Assembly (NCBI GenBank): GCA_028285265.1
Contig: JANQPX010000038.1
Location: 100,262 to 164,261 of the forward strand
Origin: Geminicoccaceae bacterium
GTDB lineage: Bacteria > Pseudomonadota > Alphaproteobacteria > Geminicoccales > Geminicoccaceae
DNA length: 64,000 bases
Direction of reading: 5' to 3'
The position numbers were made by a program, and so were the translations under genes. Position 1 is the stretch's first letter, and each line of letters begins with the position of its first letter. The notes beneath the pieces were generated by a model, which made no database searches, was not told the origin of the DNA, and was given only the letters and a program-made list of their open reading frames with translations. Shown piece after piece: positions 26,836-35,194 of this stretch.

Positions 26836-28863
26836 TCACATCCCGTTTCGCGGAATCCTATATTCCCAATCGACCTCATGAAACAACGTCTCACCGTCCC
26901 AGCACTCTACCCGTGCTTTCAAAATGAACTCCGAGGATGTTGCGGTCTGTTCCGAGGTGGTCTTCAAACGCGCTTTCCAATTATCACGCTCGAACAGACT
27001 CTCCTGAGTCATGCTCGCGCGTGCACTCAACGGATCATGAGGGTGAATCTCATAAATGCGGTCTGAGATGTCGCCAAGCTCAGTACCGGTTTCCAGACGC
27101 ATCCGTCCCACAGGGCCGAAGACACCGCCATCGATAAAGAATCGGCTTCTATAGACACCGTTTGTCTGGTCGAGTGTGAGGGAGCGCTCAAGCTTGCCCT
27201 CACGAAGTCGGGCGCTCGGACGGGGCCTATCCGCCGGCGGCGGAGGCGGCAGTGGCCTGGGTTCAGACTCGGATGACGGCGCGGTCCGCACAGGTAGATC
27301 AAGCACTGATGTTCCGGCTTGAAGCGTCAGGGTGACTGGCTTAGGAGCAGGCCAGAGGATGGGCCAATAGGTCGAGGCCACCTGGACCATAAGTCGGTGT
27401 CCCTCCGGCAGTCGATAAGCAATGCCGTGAAGCGGCACGGTGACCTTCATCGTCTCGCCAGGTACAACAGGCTTGGGTGCTAGATCGCTTTCCCTATGCG
27501 TCAGATTGAAGAATCCACGGGTGATCAAGGACTGGGTCCCGTCCCGTGCCTCGTCGACCAGGAGCACGACGACGAAGGCCTGCTCACGATCGGCTTCAAC
27601 CCGAAGCGTAACGCGAGGCTGCCCGAGGATGTCAATCGATGCGTCGAGAGGCTCGGTTCGGAACAAAAGCGCACCACCAGCGTCCTGCCGGCAGTCCAAG
27701 GGCATGTCGCCTGCTATCGCGAACGAGCACATATCGCCACCCGCTAGACCAAAGGTCTGAGGCGAACTGATTTCAAGGGAGCAATGACTTGTTGCAGCCT
27801 CAAGTCCAAGTGTATCGCGGTTCAACCAAAATTGTTTAGAGCTGACATGTTTTGATGGCCATTCCGTTTCTTCGATCCAGCGTCCGGCGCGCATTGGAAC
27901 CTTGCCCGCGGGCCTGATGGGCTCTTGTATCCAGAAACGAAGGCGAGGCTCATCCATTAAGCCCGTGTCACGTCCCTTCAACCAATGATCCCAGAAACGA
28001 AGGATCTCATCCAAGAAATCTACCTTTGGATCAGGTGTCGCTTCGTGGGGATAAAGATGCGCCCAGGGACCCATCAGAATCTTGACCGGGCCCTTGAGAC
28101 GTTCGGCGATGCGGAACGGCGTGTCCCTGAAAAGATCCGCCCATCCGCCAAAGAAGTAGACCGGGATCTCAACGTTGTCATAGTTCTCTGAGATAGAACC
28201 TCGGCGCCACATCGCATCATGGGTCTGATGTTCAAGCCAAAGGGCAGGCCAAAAACGCATGGCGTCCAGCCTCTCCTTCCACATCCCTCGCCAGCGATCT
28301 TCACCCACGATCATGGGATCTGGAGGCATGGCGTTGTAGAGCTGCATGATTGAGCCCCACCAAAAATTGTCATTCGCCAAAACGCCGCCATAGAAATGAA
28401 TATCTTCAAGCCAACGGTCATCCGTGCCCATCACGGGTGCAATTGCCTTTAGCGCTGGCGGACGCTTTGCCGCCACCTGAAATGATGTGTAAGCCCCCCA
28501 TGATTTGCCGAACATGCCGACATTGCCATCACACCAAGGCTGGTCGGCGATCCATGCAATAACGTCGAATCCGTCCTGAATTTCCTGGTCTGAATACTCA
28601 TCCTCCATCACCCCATCGCTATCGCCTGATCCGCGCATATCAACCCGGATTGCAGCGTAGCCTGCCCTTGCGAAATGGGGATGCATGCTCTCATCCCGAA
28701 GGCGGGTGCGGTCGCGACGGCGATAGGGGATATATTCGAGAACAGCCGGAACGGGATTTTCCACTGTGCCTGATGGCAACCACAGCCGGGCGGCAAGCCG
28801 CGCTCCATCGGGCATCGTGAGCCAGATGGTCTCGATAACCTCGAACGCATCATCCTTCATCAT
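26836..28863 (-). CDS. CocE/NonD-family hydrolase (S15-type), copy 2
   Basis: A 675-residue paralogue of the preceding entry with the same layout: ETIWLTMPDGARLAARLWLP near residue 11, VDMRGSGDSDG near 74, nucleophile GKSWGA with Ser121, and GPWAHLYPHEATPDP near 271. The oxyanion neighbour after the nucleophile is Gly-Ala rather than the usual Gly-Gly, which may alter acyl preference. A proline-rich linker (RPLPPPPPADRPRPSARL) precedes the last 120 residues. The start overlaps the stop of the DppF-type ATPase (ATGATG at 28863-28858), and GGAAGG lies seven bases upstream, so it is translated with the transporter genes. Confidence 0.9.
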   Translation of the reverse strand: MMKDDAFEVIETIWLTMPDGARLAARLWLPSGTVENPVPAVLEYIPYRRRDRTRLRDESMHPHFARAGYAAIRVDMRGSGDSDGVMEDEYSDQEIQDGFDVIAWIADQPWCDGNVGMFGKSWGAYTSFQVAAKRPPALKAIAPVMGTDDRWLEDIHFYGGVLANDNFWWGSIMQLYNAMPPDPMIVGEDRWRGMWKERLDAMRFWPALWLEHQTHDAMWRRGSISENYDNVEIPVYFFGGWADLFRDTPFRIAERLKGPVKILMGPWAHLYPHEATPDPKVDFLDEILRFWDHWLKGRDTGLMDEPRLRFWIQEPIRPAGKVPMRAGRWIEETEWPSKHVSSKQFWLNRDTLGLEAATSHCSLEISSPQTFGLAGGDMCSFAIAGDMPLDCRQDAGGALLFRTEPLDASIDILGQPRVTLRVEADREQAFVVVLLVDEARDGTQSLITRGFFNLTHRESDLAPKPVVPGETMKVTVPLHGIAYRLPEGHRLMVQVASTYWPILWPAPKPVTLTLQAGTSVLDLPVRTAPSSESEPRPLPPPPPADRPRPSARLREGKLERSLTLDQTNGVYRSRFFIDGGVFGPVGRMRLETGTELGDISDRIYEIHPHDPLSARASMTQESLFERDNWKARLKTTSEQTATSSEFILKARVECWDGETLFHEVDWEYRIPRNGM

Positions 28864-29858
28864 GCGGATGCCTTCCAACTGTCAGGGGGACGCGCGCCGG
28901 GATCAAGCGGGAAGTGGCAAGCAACCGCTCGACCATCGATCTCAATCGGCTTCGGAGCTTCTGTTCGGCATCGATCTTGCGCCCAAGGACACCGTGTGTG
29001 GAACTCACAACCGGTGGGGCGGGCAAGGAGCGAAGGTACCTCAGCTGGAAGCGCAATCCGGTCCTTCGCTTTATCAGGGTCAGGCTCTGGGTTGGCTGAA
29101 AGGAGCGCTGCGGTATAGGGGTGTGACGGGGCGTCGAACACCGCCTCCGTTCTACCCTTTTCGACGAAGCGACCGAGATACATCACAGCTGTTTGATCCG
29201 CGACATGATGCACGATGTGCAGATTATGGGTGATAATGACCATAGCGAGACCTAAGCGCTGGCGCAGATCGTTCAAAAGGTTCAACACTTCGCCTTGGAC
29301 AGAGACGTCCAACCCTGCCGTCGGCTCATCAGCAATCACCAGCGCAGGATCGAGTGCAATGGCACGGGCAACACCAACGCGCCTCGCCTGCCCGCCAGAA
29401 AGCTGGTGCGGGTAACGGTTTGCAAAATCGACTGGCAACCCAACGAGCGATAGGAGCCTTTGCGTCTCGTCACGCAAGTTCCGGCCATCGGCACCATGAA
29501 TGCGAAACGGCTCGGTCACGAGATCGCCGACCGTCATCCGTGGGCTGAGTGAACCGACGGGATCCTGGAACATCATGGACATGCGCTTTCTGATCGGTTT
29601 CATCGCACCTTTGCCCAGACCATCCACCCGTTGTCCCTCGATGGTGATGCGACCTTCGGCAATGGTTTGTAGACCATTTACGGCACGGGCAAGTGTGGTC
29701 TTTCCGGAACCACTTTCACCGACGAGAGCGAAGGTTTCGCCGCGCCGCACATCGAAGCTAACGCCGGCGACACCAAGGATCGATTGTCGGCGACCGATGC
29801 CACCGACCTTGAAGGCGACCTGAACGTCTGCGACCGACAAAATCACATCAGCAGTCAT
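28860..29858 (-). CDS. Dipeptide/oligopeptide ABC transporter ATPase, DppF/OppF type
   Basis: A 332-residue ABC ATPase of the peptide-import subfamily. Walker A is GESGSGKTT (about residue 46), the signature is LSGGQARRVGVARA, Walker B is LVIADEPTAGLDVS, followed by the H-loop ITHNL. The C-terminal oligopeptide extension contains the cysteine-bearing CEFHTRCPWAQDRC, typical of OppD/DppF proteins, some of which hold an iron-sulfur cluster there. Its ATG overlaps the stop of the upstream ATPase by 4 bp. With the neighbours it completes a binding-protein, two-permease, two-ATPase importer. Confidence 0.93.
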   Translation of the reverse strand: MTADVILSVADVQVAFKVGGIGRRQSILGVAGVSFDVRRGETFALVGESGSGKTTLARAVNGLQTIAEGRITIEGQRVDGLGKGAMKPIRKRMSMMFQDPVGSLSPRMTVGDLVTEPFRIHGADGRNLRDETQRLLSLVGLPVDFANRYPHQLSGGQARRVGVARAIALDPALVIADEPTAGLDVSVQGEVLNLLNDLRQRLGLAMVIITHNLHIVHHVADQTAVMYLGRFVEKGRTEAVFDAPSHPYTAALLSANPEPDPDKAKDRIALPAEVPSLLARPTGCEFHTRCPWAQDRCRTEAPKPIEIDGRAVACHFPLDPGARPPDSWKASA

Positions 29859-30841
29859 GCCATAGCCCCAACGGAGTGAGGCGTTGTTGCGCGGATACAG
29901 CGGACAAGATGGCCATTCCCAAGGCCCACTTCAGACTGCGGTTTGGCGCAGGCCTCAAGACGACGGCTGCAACGTGCGGAGAAGATGCATCCCGTCGGGC
30001 GATGGCGTAGGTCGGGAATCTCGCCGGGAATGGTGGGAAGGTTCCTCGTTCGCTCACTTTGCCGCGCCGGGTCGCATTCGAGAAGTCGGGCGGTGTAGGG
30101 GTGCCGCGGATCGTTGAAGATCTGACGTGTACTACCACGCTCCACGACCTCGCCGGCATACATAACGACCACATCGTCGCAAAGTTCAGCGATCACGCCG
30201 AGATGATGGGAAATGAAAAGGATCGAGCAGCCAATCTTTGCCTGGAGATCTTTTAGAAGTTCGATGGTCGCAACTTCAAGCGTGGCATCCAGCGCTGTGG
30301 TCGGCTCGTCTGCGATCAAAAGAGCCGGCTCCATCATGAGCGCCATCGCAATGGCAATTCGCTGTTTCATCCCCCCTGAGAACTGATGCGGATAGCGATT
30401 TAACGCGTCTCGAGCATCAGGGATGCGGACACGCTGTAGCATTTCGACGGCGCGCGCGACCTTCTGTGCCTTCGAGCATTTTGATCGATATTGAATGTTG
30501 ATCATCTGTTTTCCGACCGAGATAACTGGGTTCAGTGCTCCCATCGGATCTTGAAATACTGTTGATATGCGAGGTCCCCTTAACGCACGCATTTGATCAC
30601 GCGATAGGGTGGTCAGCTTATCCTTGCCCTCAAAGCGAATCTCGCCGCTTTCGATATGTCCGTTGTCGGCCAACAGCCCTAGAATAGCATTGATAAGCGT
30701 GGACTTGCCGCATCCGGACTCGCCCACAATGCCAACAATACGGTTCTCCGGAACGTCGAAGCTAACGTCCTTGAGTGCATGAAGTGGTCCATCCTCTGTC
30801 GAGAAGCTCACATTCAGCCTGTCAATCGCCAGCGTCGTCAT
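29855..30841 (-). CDS. Dipeptide/oligopeptide ABC transporter ATPase, DppD/OppD type
   Basis: A 328-residue ABC ATPase. Walker A is GESGCGKST (about residue 40), signature FSGGMKQRIAIAMAL, Walker B LLIADEPTTALDAT, and the H-loop sits in ISHHLGVIAE. The extension GCIFSARCSRRLEACAK resembles the cysteine cluster of the partner ATPase. The ATG shares one base with the stop of the permease gene upstream (TGATG). It forms a heterodimer with the DppF-type subunit and powers peptide or amide uptake. Confidence 0.93.
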   Translation of the reverse strand: MTTLAIDRLNVSFSTEDGPLHALKDVSFDVPENRIVGIVGESGCGKSTLINAILGLLADNGHIESGEIRFEGKDKLTTLSRDQMRALRGPRISTVFQDPMGALNPVISVGKQMINIQYRSKCSKAQKVARAVEMLQRVRIPDARDALNRYPHQFSGGMKQRIAIAMALMMEPALLIADEPTTALDATLEVATIELLKDLQAKIGCSILFISHHLGVIAELCDDVVVMYAGEVVERGSTRQIFNDPRHPYTARLLECDPARQSERTRNLPTIPGEIPDLRHRPTGCIFSARCSRRLEACAKPQSEVGLGNGHLVRCIRATTPHSVGAMA

Positions 30842-31716
30842 CAGCGTCCCTTCAGCCTAGGATCGAAGACATCGCGAAGTGTTTCGCCAAGGAACGTAAA
30901 GCCTAAGGTCGTGATGATGATGGGCAGGCCGCCCGCAATCGCAATCCATGCCGTATCTCGGATACTCGCGAACCCATCGTTGAGAATCGATCCCCAGCTC
31001 GGTGTCGGCGGGCGCACACCGAGACCGAGAAAGCTCATCCCCGCTTCGATGGCAATGACAACCGGGATGTCCATGGAAGCGAGAATCACCAGCGGCCCAA
31101 TAACGTTGGGCAGGATATGCACGCGCAAAATGCGGGCGTTAGAAGCCCCCATGCTTTGGGCAGCGGTCACAAATTCCGAGGATTTTAGGGCAATCGTCTG
31201 AGTTCGAATAATACGTGCGTAACCGGGCACATTGACCAAAACAACCACGATCATGACGGCCGTCAGCGACGGGCCCATCAACGTAACCAGCGCAAGCGCC
31301 AACATGACAGTTGGAAAGCTCTTCACTGAATCGAAGAGCAAGATCATCAAATTATCGAGCCAGCGCGGACCATAGCCCGCGATCAGGCCGAGTATGATAC
31401 CAATGCCGAGAGATACAGCTGTGGTGATTAACGCAACGTAAAGCGCAATTCGCCCGCCATGTAGAACGCGCGAGAACAAATCCCGCCCGAGCTGATCAGT
31501 ACCCAATAAATGGGTACTGCTTGGCGCTTGGAAGCGATCACGTGGGGAGATCTTTGTCGGATCAAAACTTGTCAGGAGGTCAGCAAAAACGGCACCGAAG
31601 ACAACCAGCAACACCAACGCGATGCCCAGGACTCCCATAGGCTCGCGAAGAAGGCGACGTACGGGCCGCCACCATTCGGCAATGGTCAGTCCAGCGCTAG
31701 AGGTTGCTTCTGACAC
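30841..31716 (-). CDS. Dipeptide-type ABC transporter permease, DppC
   Basis: A membrane permease of about 291 residues. The N-terminal OppC_N segment with RRLLREPMGVLGIALVLLVV is followed by a periplasmic region containing HLLGTDQLGRDLFSRVLHGG, a hallmark of DppC, then five more membrane segments. The coupling EAA-like loop is in QSMGASNARILRVHILPN. The start is uncertain: I use a GTG at 31716, which gives the usual short cytoplasmic leader. A TTG at 31749 would add 11 residues but has no ribosome-binding site. Either start overlaps the dppB-type gene slightly. Confidence 0.88.
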   Translation of the reverse strand: MSEATSSAGLTIAEWWRPVRRLLREPMGVLGIALVLLVVFGAVFADLLTSFDPTKISPRDRFQAPSSTHLLGTDQLGRDLFSRVLHGGRIALYVALITTAVSLGIGIILGLIAGYGPRWLDNLMILLFDSVKSFPTVMLALALVTLMGPSLTAVMIVVVLVNVPGYARIIRTQTIALKSSEFVTAAQSMGASNARILRVHILPNVIGPLVILASMDIPVVIAIEAGMSFLGLGVRPPTPSWGSILNDGFASIRDTAWIAIAGGLPIIITTLGFTFLGETLRDVFDPRLKGR

Positions 31717-32641
31717 GAGGATCCAGGGCTCCGACGATAAGGTCTGCAAGGAGATTGAGGAGGACGAAGAGCATGGTTGTCACCAACACCGTGCCGGTGA
31801 CCACCGGAAAATTACGCGTGAGAATGGCGTCATAGACCAGCTTGCCAACGCCTGGCCGAGCAAAGACGATTTCTGCAAATACGGCCGAGGACAGCATTTG
31901 GCCAATGCCGACGCCAAGCAGCGTGACTGTCGGCAGAATCGCGATCGATAAGGCATATCGATAGGTAATCATGTTGTCGGGTAAGCCGAACGCGCGTGCC
32001 GTACGGATATGGCTCGCTTCGAGAACTTCCAGCATCGATGCTCGTACCATTCGGGCGATATAGCCTACCCAACCAAGGCCAACGGCGAGTGAAGGTAAGA
32101 CCAGATGGACGAGTTGGTCGCCAAGATGTCCCGGCTCGCCAGCACCGATTGCTGGCAACCACTGCAACGTCACAGCGAAGATCAAGAGTGCATAGATTGC
32201 AATGACAAAGGATGGTACGGCAATCACCGCCACCGATAGGATGCCTACCAGTCGGTCTGCTATGCTACCGCGGCTGACGGCCGCCCAGCATCCGAGCGGA
32301 ATCCCGAGAGCTACGGACCAACTGATGCCGCCTGCGATGAGCGCCAGGGTATAGGGCAGCTGTTCCATAACAACCGTCAACACAGGACGTCCAGACAGCA
32401 CTTCCTCGCCGAGATCGCCAGTCCAAGCGCCTGTGAAGAAGTTCCAGAACTGCACCCAAATTGGCTGATCAAGGCCCATCTTGACCCGAAGTGCCTCGCG
32501 CATTGCTTCCGTAGCCCGCGGGCCAAGCGCAACTGAGGCCGGGTCGCCCGGAATCAGATAAATCATCGCAAACAGCAAAAGCATCGCCACCGAGACGATG
32601 ATGACCGCTAGCCCGAGCCGTTTGACAATGTAATTGAACAT
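31697..32641 (-). CDS. Dipeptide-type ABC transporter permease, DppB
   Basis: A 314-residue permease beginning MFNYIVKRLGLAVIIVSVAM, the typical DppB N-terminus with its first membrane helix. YLIPGDPASVALGPRATEA follows, then the cytoplasmic coupling loop containing EVLEASHIRTARAFGLPDNM near residue 200. Six membrane spans are evident. The frame is open 20 codons further upstream, overlapping the binding-protein stop, but the family N-terminus begins at the ATG at 32641. No strong Shine-Dalgarno is present. It pairs with the DppC-type subunit. Confidence 0.9.
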   Translation of the reverse strand: MFNYIVKRLGLAVIIVSVAMLLLFAMIYLIPGDPASVALGPRATEAMREALRVKMGLDQPIWVQFWNFFTGAWTGDLGEEVLSGRPVLTVVMEQLPYTLALIAGGISWSVALGIPLGCWAAVSRGSIADRLVGILSVAVIAVPSFVIAIYALLIFAVTLQWLPAIGAGEPGHLGDQLVHLVLPSLAVGLGWVGYIARMVRASMLEVLEASHIRTARAFGLPDNMITYRYALSIAILPTVTLLGVGIGQMLSSAVFAEIVFARPGVGKLVYDAILTRNFPVVTGTVLVTTMLFVLLNLLADLIVGALDPRVRSNL

Positions 32642-32697
32642 CAGTGCAGCCAGTGTCGGCGAATGGGGCGGATCGACAAGAACCGCCCCACTCGATG

Positions 32698-34257
32698 TCA
32701 AGCAGACTTGAACTGCGGATAAAGCGATTCGCCATTCGGCTTTAGTCCCGGCGCGATGGAGTCTTTATGAATTGCGCCGACAACCTCATGGGTCAGGAAC
32801 ACATAGCTGCCGCTTTCATCCATCAAGTCCTGCATTTTCCGATAGATCTCATCACGCTTGGCTGGATCACTCTCACTCAAGCCCTGATCATGCAAGTCCT
32901 TATATTCTGGACTGTCAAACTGTTCCCAATTCCAGACACCGATTTGCTCAGGCGTGAACCAAACGGTCGCCCATGAGGGATCGGGTTGCATAGAGAACCG
33001 CTGAAGCCAAAGCTGAATTGTGTTCCAGGAGTCCCCGTCCTTGGAACCAAGCGTCCAAAAGGTCCCGGAGTCATTCTGTTTAATTTCGCACTGTATGCCT
33101 ACGTCTGCGAGATTCGCCTGAATGACCTGCGCTGCTGTGAGGCGTTCGGACTGATTGAGGATATCGAGCGTTACACTGAGATTGGTCGCACCCTCCTGTT
33201 CAAGCAATGCCCTTGCCTTATCCGGATCATAATCATAGGTCACGCTATCTCGACTGCCCGGCAGGCCCGGCGCGACGATCCCGTTGCCCACCGATGCTGC
33301 CCCAAAATAAGCAGCATCAACAACAGTCTCGCGATCGATCGCATGCTGTACGGCTCGCCGAATGTTGAGGTTGTCAAAAGGCGCTACATTTTGGTTAATC
33401 CCCAACCAAACATAAGCTAACGATGGTTTTTCAAGGACAACGCTTCCCGGAGGTGGTGATTCCTTAAGACGTAAGAGTGATGAGACCGCCGTCCACGTAT
33501 AGTCTAAATCGCCGGCTTCAAATCCAAGTTCTGCTGTCGCCGGATCTTCGATCGGTAAAATATGAATCTCTTCGAATCCGCCCGGCTCATGGGCCCAGTC
33601 AGGATTGCGTTTCAGGACTGTCTTTTGCTTTGGCACCCACTCGCTCAGAAGATATTGGCCGGACTGAGCCACCGCTTCTGTCCCGATCTTACCACCGAGC
33701 TCTCCGACGGCTTTCCGCGATAGGACGCAGGAAGCCGCTGTTGGAAGAGTCGTTGTCCAAAGTGGGACGAATGTGTTCTTTAGGTGAATGATGCCCGAAA
33801 GTTTGTCCTTGACCTCAACCTCCTTGAGCGCAGCCCAGTCACCAGCATAAGGGCTTTCATTGGCTGGATCTGCAATGCGCTCAATCGAAAACTTCACATC
33901 ATCCGCGGTCATTTGACCGTAACCATCGGTAAATCCGATATTATCGCGGAGCTTGAATGCAACGGTCACATCATCAAGCTGCTCAATCGACTCGACCGCC
34001 ACCGCCCGCCAGCTCCATTCATCGCCGGCCTCAACAGTGACCATCGGTGCAAAAATGGAATTGATGATATCCTCTTCCGGCAATGATAAGCGAAAGGCGG
34101 GATCAAGAAGCTGAAGATCGCTATACGACCGTACCGTCAAGATATTGCCGTCTTGGCTCACCGCGAAACGCGGATAGGCTAAGCTCGCAGCCCCGAAGGC
34201 GCTCGCACTTGCAAGCAAGGATCGGCGTGATATTGCATGGTTCACGATCGTCTTCAT
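32698..34257 (-). CDS. ABC transporter substrate-binding protein, family 5 (peptide type)
   Basis: A 519-residue periplasmic binding protein (SBP_bac_5). The N-terminus has a twin-arginine-type signal, SRRSLLASASAFGAASLA, so export in folded form via Tat is likely. The domain includes RSYSDLQLLDPAFRLSLPEE, the family block LRDNIGFTDGYGQMTADDVK and GINQNVAPFDNLNIRRAVQH. The ATG at 34257 has GGGAGGG at six bases. It is the first gene of the long leftward operon that ends with the M81 peptidase. The ligand is probably a peptide, amide or similar compound handled by the CocE hydrolases. Confidence 0.92.
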   Translation of the reverse strand: MKTIVNHAISRRSLLASASAFGAASLAYPRFAVSQDGNILTVRSYSDLQLLDPAFRLSLPEEDIINSIFAPMVTVEAGDEWSWRAVAVESIEQLDDVTVAFKLRDNIGFTDGYGQMTADDVKFSIERIADPANESPYAGDWAALKEVEVKDKLSGIIHLKNTFVPLWTTTLPTAASCVLSRKAVGELGGKIGTEAVAQSGQYLLSEWVPKQKTVLKRNPDWAHEPGGFEEIHILPIEDPATAELGFEAGDLDYTWTAVSSLLRLKESPPPGSVVLEKPSLAYVWLGINQNVAPFDNLNIRRAVQHAIDRETVVDAAYFGAASVGNGIVAPGLPGSRDSVTYDYDPDKARALLEQEGATNLSVTLDILNQSERLTAAQVIQANLADVGIQCEIKQNDSGTFWTLGSKDGDSWNTIQLWLQRFSMQPDPSWATVWFTPEQIGVWNWEQFDSPEYKDLHDQGLSESDPAKRDEIYRKMQDLMDESGSYVFLTHEVVGAIHKDSIAPGLKPNGESLYPQFKSA

Positions 34258-34311
34258 TGTGGTCCCTCCCTTATGTTCAAAGTCGTTGGCGTCGCTTTGC
34301 ATATCGCGGCT

Positions 34312-35007
34312 TCAGACCCTGGAGCGTCTCTTGACTCCACCCTTTCGTGTCAAGGTTGACGGCTGCACGGGCTTGAGTGCCGCGTATTTCGGAATGATGA
34401 CTGGTGCATTGACCCAGATCAGTCGTGCTGGCTTGTCGCTTGCGTTACGCACGCGATGCAAGAGATCGCCTGGAAAGCTGTAACTGTCGCCAGGTCTGAG
34501 TGTAATGGTTTCGTCGACGAGATAGAGTTCGAGTTCTCCCTCGAGAACAAACCCATGATGCTCGCCTTCCCGTTCGTACAGATGGTCGACGACCGTATCC
34601 GAATTCGGTGGATAGTCGGACATGCCCATATAGAAGCTACCGCCAATGGAGCTCGAAAGTAGAGTGTCGGCATAGCCGGACTGCTCAACGGTCTCGCCAT
34701 AGAGAAGATTGAGATTGCGACGGTTCCCACCGCGTATGACGTACGTGCGCTCCATCGGTCCAGCGCCGGAGCGCCGCGTGAAGAACCAAGCCTCCGGCAC
34801 GCCAAGACCGGCAGCAATCTTCGATACTTTGTCGAGTGAAGGATTAACCGTTCCGCGCTCGATCGCGCTTAGATGGCTCACAGACACGCCACTTGACTTG
34901 GCAAGCGCTGCGAGCGTCATCTGCCGCGCCTTTCGAAGCTGACGAACTTCCGAGCCGAGCATCAACAGACTCTCTGAGAAAGCGACAGCGTTCGTATCGT
35001 CGGCCAT
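34312..35007 (-). CDS. XRE-family regulator with cupin effector domain
   Basis: A 231-residue regulator. An XRE helix-turn-helix spans residues 17-72, with TLAALAKSSGVSVSHLSAIE and RGTVNPSLDKVSKIAAGLGV. A cupin_2 domain covers about 125-205, with DHLYEREGEHHGFVLEGELE (two histidines and a glutamate of the first cupin motif) and PGDSYSFPGDLLHRVRNAS (second motif). Such proteins sense small metabolites through the cupin barrel. It precedes the transporter operon on the same strand by 54 bp and faces the third CocE gene, so it probably controls both arms. Confidence 0.92.
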   Translation of the reverse strand: MADDTNAVAFSESLLMLGSEVRQLRKARQMTLAALAKSSGVSVSHLSAIERGTVNPSLDKVSKIAAGLGVPEAWFFTRRSGAGPMERTYVIRGGNRRNLNLLYGETVEQSGYADTLLSSSIGGSFYMGMSDYPPNSDTVVDHLYEREGEHHGFVLEGELELYLVDETITLRPGDSYSFPGDLLHRVRNASDKPARLIWVNAPVIIPKYAALKPVQPSTLTRKGGVKRRSRV

Positions 35008-35194
35008 TCCAGAATCCCAAATCCGCGAGCTTATGGCTTGTGAGAAAGTCTGAATTAGAAGAAAATTCGTGTCAAATTCTTTTTATACGGTATTTTTTGC
35101 CTTGAAATCCGGCTGCCGTAACCGCTTCGCATGATAGGGCATCGACTCGCGAGATGAGGAAAGTCAACGAATTGGCTGGGAAATCGGAGGCACT
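35008..35194. promoter_or_regulatory. Divergent promoter region between XRE-cupin regulator and CocE copy 3
   Basis: This 187-bp gap separates divergent genes. It holds an AT-rich block (about 35050-35100) with GAAAATTCGTGTCAAATTC, an imperfect dyad of AATT-bearing half-sites that could be the regulator's operator. No exact sigma-70 pair could be fixed. Confidence 0.4.
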
